A DNA stretch of 64,000 nt from Cucumis sativus (Eukaryota; Streptophyta; Magnoliopsida; Cucurbitales; Cucurbitaceae), in contig NC_026660.2 of the NCBI RefSeq assembly GCF_000004075.3, forward strand, positions 24,741,498 through 24,805,497. Direction: 5' to 3'. Position 1 is the first letter of the stretch. Each line of letters opens with the position of its first letter. Below, piece by piece: positions 12,601 through 24,600 of the stretch. Under the pieces are notes generated by a model, which was not told where the DNA came from, did no database searches, and saw only the letters and a program-made list of their open reading frames with translations. The position numbers and the translations under genes are program-made.

Positions 12601-15600
12601 AACCAGTCAGTTGCTGGATGAGCCTCAGTTTGTTTCTACAGATGTGATACCATCAGGGAGTACAAGTCAATATGAACTTTCATTTCCTTCAAATGATTTG
12701 AACTCTAACGTCATAGATGGCCTTGTCATGATGCCCATGATTTCTGGATCCCAAATGGATTCAGAAGATTTAGATGGAGATTCAGCTGTTGTACCACAAG
12801 GAGTCTTTGAAAAGAAAGTCCTTCCATTGGAGAATCCTAATCAGATGATTGCACGTTGGAAGTCAGATAAGCTACCACTTAAAAATGTTGTTAAAGACGC
12901 TCTTCTCTCTGGACGTCTTCCTTTGGCTGTTCTTCAACTACACATTAATCACGTGAGAGAATTAATTGGAGAGAATGAACCTCATGATACGTTCTCTGAA
13001 ATTCGCGACATTGGAAGGGCTATTGCTTATGATCTCTTCCTAAAGGTAACAGGTCAGTAACTTTTTCTGCTGATCATGTATCCAGATATTCTGAACAGCA
13101 TTTTTGTGTGTTTTACAGGGTGAGACTGGGGTTGCCATTGCTACACTGCAGAGACTTGGAGATGACATTGAAGTTAGTCTCAAACAGTTGTTGTATGGTA
13201 CAATTAACAGAACTTTTCGAGTGGAAATTGCAGCGGAGATGGAAAAATATGGTTATCTGGGGCCATTTGACCAAAGGATGATGGATATAATATTACATAT
13301 TGAGGTATTAGACACTTTAGTTGCATCCATTTTGAGTCTACTAAAGTTTAAATCATATCCTTTTTATCCATTTGGAACTAAAGTATGTTCTTTTCTGCAC
13401 TTCTTTAAAAATGGGGGAATGGATTAGAGGCTCTACCCAAGCAGTAATTTCTGGAAAACATTTCTGAGCAGGCAGAAAGCAAATATGGGATTCCCATCAA
13501 GTTCTAACAGCCCAGGAGAAAATGATTTGAAGACATTGCATTTCCATGTAATCAACAATACTATCATTGATTGTGGTGAGGTTGATGGTGTTGTTTTAGG
13601 TTCGTGGCCTGATGCAAATGAGAACTCTCCCGTCCTGGAGATCAATGAAGATAATGTTCATATGGGATATTGGGCGGCAGCTGCAATTTGGACAAACACG
13701 TGGGATCAACGTACAACCGATCGTGTAAGTCACCTTTAGGTTCCCTGACCTAAGCACCTGATATTTTTGAAACTATGAATCTGCATTAATATTTTCTTTC
13801 TTTAAAGCTGGTTGCTAGAATGCAATAATTGAGTACATTTTTATCATCTTCTTTTTGACTTTCCACTCCTTCAACTGCAATGCCATGGTTTTCACTTTCA
13901 AAATGATATTTCCTCATTGACCTACAAAAATCAATGAAAACTCATATAAAGATTATAAAATTCTCAAAGGACAATACACTATCCTAGTAAAATAGATGCA
14001 ATCAGTGAGTACAGAATTTCTTTACCAGCTAGACTAGAACACAAATTTTCTGGTCCCATGTTCCCGGAGGAAAAACAGTACTAATGGGATCTAATCACAA
14101 GTGATTTATCACCTTTGGTTTGGAAAGGGATTAAGCTAATGGAGGAAGAGTTGCAATGTGATAGCTCGTATCTTGTTCGAAAAAAGAAGTGGCTGGAGGG
14201 TTCCGCAGTCAGAATAACCAACAGCCAACTGGATCACCCAGCCTAATTAGTTAGTCAACAACTAACAAAAGACAAGTAACTTTTGTTAGCTTTTGCATAA
14301 ATACGTCAGTTGTGAAAGCTTCATGAGCAGGAAAAGAACAAGCTACTCATGATAAATAAAAAATGTCAATATTAAATTACTAATTATATAATTTTTGTTA
14401 TCAAGAAAAATTTTCATTTATGAGCGAAAAGTTAAGTCTGTTCAAGAAACCAACCTAACTTTACCATTTTATCCAACTAGATATTCCGATGTAAAGGTTA
14501 GGTAGTGTTAATTCACGATATCTAATTTTGGCACGAGAAGAATGTGTAACATAGTTGAAACTGTTATCCGACACTCCCTTTTCTCCTCTCCTTTTTTTAT
14601 CTCCCCTACAATCCCCCGGGTCAATTTGACAGCCTTCTTTGTGCAGATATTACTGGATCAATCTTTGGATATTGGTATCCATGTGACGTGGGAATCCCAA
14701 CTCGATTATCATATATGCCACAATAACTGGGATGGAGTATCAAGACTTCTCGACATGATTCCTGTTGCTAATTTGTTGGATGGGAGTCTCCAAGTAAGCT
14801 TAGACGGTTTGCAGACAGCTACAGCAGTTGGGTGCAACAGAGAGTCTTCTTTTTACGGCAATTATTTGTACCCTCTTGAGGAGTTGGATGCTATTTGCTT
14901 GTATATTCCCAACGCCAAAATTTTCAGATTCTCAACTAATATTATGTGCTCCAAATGGTTGGGTGCGCTCTTGGAGGAGAAGCTTGCAAGGTATTTTATA
15001 TTTCTGAAGGAATATTGGGAAGGCACAATGGAGCTGGTACCTCTTCTTGCCCGTGCTGGCTTCATTACACCCAGACTTGATGAGATTGATTTTATGGATG
15101 ATCACATCAACAGTTCAGTTGGCCAAAGTACCTCAAACAAGGGGGGATCATTTTCTGTTGATTCTATGCAAGCATTATATAAAGTTTTTATACATCATTG
15201 TTCACAGTATAATTTGCCCTTTCTTCTGGACCTTTATCTCGACCATCATAAACTGGCTGTCGATAATAATTCAGTTCGTTCGCTACTGGAAGCTGCAGTA
15301 AGTACCCACCATTCAGTTAGTGTGGCTTATTTTATATATATATATATCCTGATTTTGTTTAATAATCATCATTCATCTGTCTTTTGTTGTCTCTTACATA
15401 TTTTCAGTAGCTACGAGTGCTTGAGTTTGTGAGATTAAGGGATGAGTTAGTAGTGACTTAGCTATGGGCTTTTAGGGAGTTTGCATTTGCAATTATAATT
15501 GAAAGAGAATCAGCAAGGCAAAGGAGGGAAATTTTAGTGGGATTTACATTGATCTTGGCTCAATCTAAATGAGTCCAGTATATTTTATTTTTCATTTGCT

Positions 15601-18600
15601 TCATTTTATACTTTCCCAACATGTTACTCCTTTTGCTTTAGATGCTTCTTTTTTGAGTTCTTTTTTTTTTAAAAAAAAAATTGAAGATGGAGTTTGAGGA
15701 ATTGACAATAGTAGCTGAAAATAAAGTACAAAATTGACTTGCAAGTGCAACCTATTTTTTAAAAAAGAATCATGAAGAATATCCTTTCATTGGTATCTTT
15801 TTTTTATAATGAGACAGGATTATACAATGAGCCTAAGAACCTAGAGATCAGTAGATGCACCCAGACATTTCATCTAGGTTGACATCCCCTTAGCGTTCTC
15901 ATCATATCCTTACAAGCGGTTAAGAACATATAAAATGAGGACAAATGAATGCCTCTACAACATAAGCAAATATAAAATTATTGAAAGTAGAGACGTAGAA
16001 CAAACACGAATTTATGTAGAAACCCTAGTATAGGGAGAAAAAGCAGATACTGATATTTCTTATTATTTTTATGATAATAAAGGTACAAAGGGGGAAGTAT
16101 TTATAGGCAACACAAGCCTTATTAAAATAATAAAAAATCAGAGTAAAATAAATCTTAACTGGCTTTCAACATAACCTAAGGTCACTATTTCTAACAAAAA
16201 GCAAATTGAAAAACCAAGATCGAAGATCTAATACACCAAAACTAGTCTGAACAAAAGCACCCTGTAAGTGAGGAAGGAGACCAAACAACTATGAGCCTTG
16301 ATTAGATTGCTGAAATGAAAGCACCCCAATTTAGATTTAACCTTCCGATGGTATCACAAATGGGTAACTATTTTAAAATGCTATATTTTGAATTGTTTTT
16401 CTTAAAATACATATTTGCACGTATTTTCAATGACCAAACCATCCACTCGAATTTCCTTTCATTTTATCATAGTGCCTAGTCTTGCTAAGATGTGACAGAA
16501 GTTCAATTTCTGCTTACACGATACTGGAACGAACCATTTTGGGAGTCATGCAATGTTTGGTTGCTTATGAGACAATGTGCCTCGCTAGCACAGGCAAACT
16601 TATAACTTTATACAATTTTCCTCACGACCTTAATTTAACAAACACTCCTTTGGGTATCCCTTTGATATTTTCTATTCATACTCTTTAAAAATTAGTTTAT
16701 ATGCTCATTTTTGCCTTCTATTCTTGTGCTTTGCTGATATAGGGAGAATGTTTATGAGCAAGATGGCTTCTTTGAGTATCTCTTTGATATTGCCTATTCA
16801 TACTATTTAAACAATAATTTATATTCTCATCTTTTTCCTCTATTCTTGTGGTGTGCTGATGTAGGGAGATTGTCAATGGGCCAGATGGCTACTTCTGTCG
16901 AGGACCAGGGGCTGTGAATATGATGCATCATTTGCTAATGCTCGCTCAATAATGTCACCTAATTTAGTTCATGATCCTAATCTCAGTGTTCGAAATATTG
17001 ATGAGATTATTTCCACTGTTGCTGACATTGCTGAAGGAGCAGGAGAAATGGCAGCCCTAGCAACTCTAATGTATGCTCCTTCCCCGATCCAAGATTGTTT
17101 GAATTGCAGTGGTGTAAACAGACACAGTAGCTCGTCAGCCCAATGTACTCTTGAAAACCTTAGGCCAGTCCTGCAACGATTCCCTACATTGTGCCGTGCC
17201 CTATTTACATCAGCTTTCCAGCAAGATACAGCTTGCAATTTCTTGGGTCCGAAATCAAAGAATGGTTAGCTCTTCCTCCCTTTTGATTTTTGAACTTCTT
17301 ATGCAGAAACTTTATTACACTTCAGTTTATTATGAATTGTGATTTTTGGACTCTCTCTTTCTCTCTATCATACTGTTCCAGCGATTGAGCTTTTAATCAG
17401 TTTGCAATTCATTTTTTCTGCATTTTAGCTTTATCAGAATATCTACATTGGCGCAACATAATATTTTTATCTGCTGGACGTGACACTTCACTTTTGCATA
17501 TGCTACCATGCTGGTTTCCAAAGACAGTTAGGAGATTGCTTCAGCTCTATGTTCAGGTGTCATTTTCTGTCCTTTTATCAACACAACCCATGCATTTTTT
17601 CATCATTCTGAATTAAGTGATTCATTGAATTAGCAGACAGTAGATTAGAAATGTATCCATTTTTTTTCCTTTCATTTCCTTATTATTATCATCATCATCA
17701 TTGAATTAGCGGGTGGACATTGCTCAATGCTATCTGACACTATCCACAAAGGGTGGAACAACTTTTGAGCCATATGACCTTCTTATGTTGGTTGACTATT
17801 CTTTTCTATCCACAAAATTCTTTCTTTTAGCAGTTAGCACTGAGTCAGAGAATCTTTTTTCATTTGAAATCACACATAGGATTAACCATTGGTTTGAGTT
17901 AACAAACAGCTTGTCAAGGCAGCTATTAAACTGAACTAACAACTAACAATTTGGTCATAACAATCAAAATGAGTGTTACCATTCTTCCAGTATCCCACGT
18001 CAGAATTATCCCAAGTACGAGGGATGCTACTTTTAAAAATCAACGTGCTTGTATTTTTGCATGTGCTTGATGTTTGGGCAAATTCTGCCACAGGGTCCTC
18101 TTGGATGGCAGTCAGTCTCAGGTTTGCCAACAGGGCAGACAATATGGGAGAGGGATGTGTATTTTTTCATGAATGACGATGAACATTCTGAAATCAGTCC
18201 AATCTCTTGGGAAGCAACGATTCAGAAGCACATTGAAGATGAGCTATATGATTCATCTCTCAAGGTATGCCCAACTTATGATTTATGTATATGTTATTGA
18301 ATTCTCTAAGCAGCTATGAGTTGTTCTTTTTTATCATGAAAGAAGAAAGTTCTGCATTTATGTATCATATAAAAGTTTTTCTTTACCTCCCCTGAGAAGA
18401 TGATAGATTATGATTCTTTTTTATGAAAGCAAGTAGATTCCTAATTGAGACCACTCAAAATGACACTGCAATATATTTCAAAATTTAACATATGCCAGGG
18501 AGATAAAGGAACCCTTACATAAGGTATTGTTTCCTTTCCTGTTAGTTAGAAAAGTTGATTATCATTGGTGGTTTATATAAAGATTGTATCTTGTGTTATC

Positions 18601-21600
18601 TTGCCTCCATGGGAGGTCTCCGGAGTTGGCTGTTGACAGTGGTGTCAGATGTGGCCAGAGTTGCAATGGGGGCAGGTGGGGATGAGGACTGAGTGCACTG
18701 ATGGTGGACATGGTATAAAATATCAGCAACATATAAATTGCCCTCCCAAAGGTTGAGTTGAGTTTATATCTCAACTCATATCATCTCATGCCATCACCCC
18801 AAACACCCTCTAAAGAGTGAAACAGATTCTGAAGCTTGATTTTCTCTTTTTTTCCTCCTCCTGTTTACATGAAGCATTTCTCTCTCAATCTTAAATTTGT
18901 CCATGATTACTAGTTAGTAAAAAGAAATTGATGCCGTTTATAGGTGCCAAAATTCTTGATAAAACCACTATGTATTGCAAGCATCGCATGGTCCAAAGGA
19001 ATAAACTGCCTAGCTTATCCATCAAATCACGCCTTTTTTATCTTGACTGAACCTCATTGCCGCCAATCTTGTTTATTTTTATTCTTATACTTCATCTTAT
19101 GGGCTACTATTTTAACTAACATCTATTGCCACATTTTCTCATGGGGAATCTGGCACTATTTTATTACTTTCATTATTTGTGGAAACATGTGTGCTTCTGT
19201 TAAGCCGTACACTCAGCTCAGCATTTCTATTGCTTTTAGGAAACTGGACTTGGGCTGGAGCACAATTTGCATCGTGGACGTGCATTATCAGCTTTTAACC
19301 ATCTTCTTGCTGCTAGAGTTCAGAAACTAAAATCAGAGGTTCAATCAAGTTCAGCACCTGGACATTCAAATGTACAGTTGGATCTACAGACACTGTTTGC
19401 ACCTTTGACACCAGGGGAGCAGTCCCTTCTTTCTTCTGTAAGGATTTATTCAATATTATCAATCTGTTTATAGGAAGATGGTAACAAAACACTTAGCGGA
19501 TAAGGTAAATGTCAAAACAACAAAAATGAACATCATGGAGTACAAAGAACCAAAAGAAAAGTCAAAATATGAATAATGGTTGAATCAACAAATAAGTTAT
19601 TCATTTATTTTCTAAGTGACTTCGTGATCAACTTTTTCTACAAATATTCTCCTATTCCTTTCAGTTAATAAATAACCTGACAATAATGAAAATTATACCA
19701 TTACAGATTTTTTTCTATTGTTAGGCGTCCCTCCATATTAAAGCATTCCATCTTAATGATTGTAGATATTCCACATTGAAACGATAATTCAAACTGCAAT
19801 TGTGGGTGTTGGGAAAAGGAAATTAAATGGTCTAGTGATTCTCCGCACATGCTCAAACAGTATTTTCATAAGCTCGTTTAATATGTTTCAAATTATTATT
19901 ATTGGTTGGTCTTCCTATCAAAAAATTATTACTGATTTGTCCATACATCGTGCAATGTGAGCTATTCTGGTTAACTCAATTTATTATTCGAAGTTTAACT
20001 GTTTCACTTTAGTGTGTAAAAAATTCTCCCTACTTGATTTTCAGATTATTCCACTTGCCATTACACATTTTGAGAACTCTGTGTTAGTTGCTTCATGTGC
20101 CTTTCTCCTGGAGCTAGGTGGTCTATCTGCCAGTATGCTCCGTGTGGATGTAGCAGCTTTAAGAAGAATATCTACATTTTACAAGTCTGGGCAATCCTTT
20201 GAGAATTTCAGGCAACTTTCACCGAAGGGTTCTGCTTTTCATCCAGTTCCCTTAGAATCTGATAAAATAGAGAATCTTGCTCGAGCTCTAGCTGATGAGT
20301 ATCTGCACCAGGAAAGTTCAGGTGTTAAAAGATCAAAGGGAAGTTCTGATTCAGAACCTCCAAAACGTTGTCCACATGTGCTTTTGTTCGTTCTACAGCA
20401 TTTGGAAGAGGTTAGTCTTCCCCAAGTGGTCGATGGAAATTCATGTGGATCATGGCTATCAAGTGGTAAAGGTGATGGGACTGAGCTTAGAAATCAGCAA
20501 AAAGCTGCAAGCCATTACTGGAATTTAGTTACAGTCTTTTGCCGGATGCATAGCCTTCCTCTAAGTTCTAAGTATCTTGCTTTGTTAGCCAGAGACAATG
20601 ACTGGGTATTCTCCTTTAGTCTATCATCTGTGTTATACGGAGCTAATTTTCTTACTTTTGATGATTCACATCTGATTTTATGTCCTTGTATTTGTAAGGT
20701 TGGATTTTTAACTGAGGCTCACGTTGGTGGGTACCCTTTCGACACAGTTATCCAAGTTGTAAGTCCTATACATTGATTAGTGATTAGTTTGGTCACTTAC
20801 CTATATCTCTTATCCTTATGTTACATATTTTCTTTCATTTTAGGCCTCAAGGGAGTTCAGTGATCCGCGTCTGAAAATCCATATATTGACCGTATTGAAG
20901 GCTGTACAATTAAGGAAAAGCTCCGGCCCTTCATCACACTATGACACTGAAGAGAAAAAAGGCCAAACCACCTTTTTAGATGGAAAGATGTATGTTCCTG
21001 TTGAGCTTTTTACAATTTTAGCTGAATGTGAGAAGAAGAAAAACCCTGGAAAAGCTCTCTTGATAAGGGCAGAGGAGTTGTCCTGGTCTATTTTGGCAAT
21101 GATTGCTTCTTGCTTCTCGGATGTTTCTCCATTATCCTGTCTTACTGTTTGGCTAGAAATTACTGCAGCAAGGTGATGGACAATTATTCCTTTTAGAAAT
21201 GAAATGTGTAGATAGTTATTTTCATACTTGGAAGTAGACCTTTAATTAAGTTCTTATTTCATTGATTTTATTCAAGTTTTATATTTATATGTACTCGGTT
21301 TTTATTATCCCTCACTTTTTATTGACTTTATCATACAAAATACTATATTTATAAATATTTAACCGAGGATATTTTCTGGTTCTGTGTTGTGTACAGGGAA
21401 ACTACATCCATTAAGGTAAATGATATTGCTTCCCAGATTGCAGAAAATGTTGGGGCAGCAGTAGAAGCTACCAATACTTTGCCAGTTGGGTGTAGATCGC
21501 CTGCATTTCATTACTGCCGGAAAAATCCCAAACGGAGGCGAACTGTGGTTTTCATTTCTGAGGAACAGTCTGTTGGAGTGATGTCTGATAATAGCAGTGC

Positions 21601-24600
21601 TTCAGCAGGGGTATCAACTAATGTTTCAGGCGACTGTATTGTAAAGGAAGAAGGAAAGGTGGTTCAGGAACGCCAACCTATTTCTGTTTCATATGATTCA
21701 GATGAAGCAGCATCATCTCTGTCCAAGATGGTTTCTGTTCTTTGTGAACAGCAGCTATACTTGCCTCTCTTGAGGGCTTTTGAGATGTTCCTTCCTTCAT
21801 GTTCTCTGCTATCATTCATCCGTGCACTTCAGGTTTTTGAGCTTATCCATTATCCAAATGCAACCTTTTCGTCTCATATAATCCCCACTGCTTTCCTTAC
21901 TTTAACCAAATCATCTACTGATGTAAAGTTAAACTGTTTATTAGGCATTTTCGCAAATGCGTTTAGCTGAAGCTTCAGCCCATTTAGGTTCTTTTTCGGT
22001 ACGAGTTAAGGATGAAGCAAGCTATTCGCATTCAAATGTCGAGGGAGAAGAAAATATTGGGACATCATGGACTGGGTCCACTGCCGTCAAGGCTGCCAAT
22101 GCTGTACTGTCTGTTTGTCCATCTCCATATGAAAGAAGATGCCTACTGAAACTTCTAGCTGCAAGTGATTTTGGTGATGGAGGATTTGCTGCCACATATT
22201 ATCGACGACTATATTGGAAAATCGATTTAGCAGAGCCTTTGTTACGTATAGATGATGGCCTGCACCTTGGAAATGAGGCTCTAGATGACTCATCACTTTT
22301 AACAGCGCTAGAAAATAATGGACATTGGGAGCAAGCGCGCAATTGGGCAAAGCAACTGGAAGCTAGTGGGGGTTCTTGGAAATCAGCTAGTCATCATGTC
22401 ACGGAAACTCAGGTATTTTAGCTAAACCCCAGTTGACATTTTGACTACACAGTTGCAAATTATTCTTCTTATTGGCAGTTTAAATAAATAGAATATTTCT
22501 AATTTCTATACATCATGATCTACACTAGATATTCATAATCAATCTATAGTTTCTGGTTTGAATTATTTGAGGAATTGTTTTGTTTATGTATTGCTCAGAT
22601 TTGTGATAGGTCGGATATATTTTTGCTAAGAGGAGAAAAAAGATTTTATTTGGTATGGCTGCTTCAATATCTAAAAACACCTTGCTGAAAGCTTTATTTG
22701 CCACGATGAATTATATAATGTAATACTCTTTGCAGAGAAAGACTTGAAAGTAACTGTTTTTTTTACTCACATCCATTAAGCTATATTAGATTCTGTGAGG
22801 ATTGTAGACTTAAATGAAGATCATCACTCTGTTTAAGTTTGAGCTGTATGCATCCTACTTCATGTGACATTCCTCATTTAACCTTTTAAATTCATGGTCA
22901 CTTTTACAATTTTCTCAGTTCTATTATATTTCTGCTATGAAGAAAAATAGAAGCTAAAATATAGCATAGTTACTGGCTTAATGAAAAAGTGTGACATGCT
23001 GAACTATTTTTTATGTTTTAATGGAACTGACTTGTTAAAGTTTGTAAGACTTACAATAATTTTTGCCTTCACGTTACCCTACTAAAGGGGGTAAAAAGAA
23101 AAAGACAAGAAAGATTTTGACGTGTTCAGTTACTGTTTGGTTGATGGTTCTCATTATTTAGGCCGAATCTATGGTAGCAGAATGGAAGGAATTCTTGTGG
23201 GATGTTCAAGAAGAGAGAGTTGCATTGTGGGGTCACTGCCAGGCACTCTTTGTTAGATATTCCTTTCCTGCTCTACAGGTAAATTACAGTGATTTTTGGT
23301 GTGGAACTGGAAAATGTATTTTCTACTCAATCTTCAAATGAAAAATGTTTACTTGTGAATAATCTACTCGTCATTGATGTCAATGTTTGTAGGCTGGATT
23401 GTTTTTCCTCAAACATGCAGAAGCTGTGGAGAAAGATCTTCCAGCTAAGGAGCTTCATGAACTATTATTACTTTCCTTGCAATGGTTAAGTGGGATGTTT
23501 ACTATGTCCAATCCGTAAGAAAATTTCTTAAACTTCAACTTATGCTTCTTATTTTGCATTTAAAAACTATTGCCACTGACTTGTATGATTCAATCTATTA
23601 GGGTTTATCCATTGCATCTTCTACGAGAAATTGAAACCAAGGTTTGGCTGCTGGCGGTAGAATCAGAAGCTGAACTGAAAAATGAACGGGACCTGAACAT
23701 TAGTGGCTCCAGCCGAGAATGTATATCTAGGAATAGCTCAAGTATTATCGACTCGACTGCAAATATGATATCAAAAATGGATAAACATATAAGCACAATG
23801 AAGAATAAAAATATTGATAAACACGAGGCAAGAGAAAACAGCCAGACTCATCATAAAGGTCAAATTTTAGATGCTGGTATTTCAACTGCAGGAGGGGGGA
23901 ATACAAAGGCGAAGAGGAGGACCAAAGGTTCCATGCTATTACGGCGGTCTGTTGTGGACTCTACAGACATGAACACGAACCCTGAAGATGGATATATTTC
24001 GTCCAATTTTAAGAATGACTTGCAGTCACAAGATGAAAACTCAAAAATGGACACATCATTTTCAGGCTGGGAAGAAAGGGTTGGACCTGCAGAGGCGGAT
24101 AGAGCTGTTCTTTCATTGCTAGAGTTTGGACAAATTACGGCTGCCAAGCAGCTTCAACAAAAGCTGTCTCCTGGGCAAGTACCTTCAGAATTCCTTCTTG
24201 TGGATGCTTCTTTTAAGCTTGCAGCTCTATCAACCCCCAATCGTGAAGTTTCAATGTCTATGGTTGATGATGATTTGAGTTCAGTTATTCTTTCGAATAA
24301 TATTCCAGTTGATCGGTATCTCAACCCATTGCAGGTTTTTGTCAATCCTCGCCCTCCCACACTTCTTTATGTTAAGCTGAATTGGAATCCTTAAAATGAA
24401 AATATCCTTCCCTTTTTACTAGGTGCTTTCAGTTTCCTGAATCTGTTGCCATCAAATGATTTGTATCTCACGTTTTTATATATGTGTAGGTTTTGGAGAT
24501 TTTAGCAACAATTTTTGCTGAAGGTAGTGGACGTGGGCTTTGTAAAAGAGTAATTGCAGTCGTAAAAGCTGCAAATGTTTTGGGACTATCGTTTTCAGAG

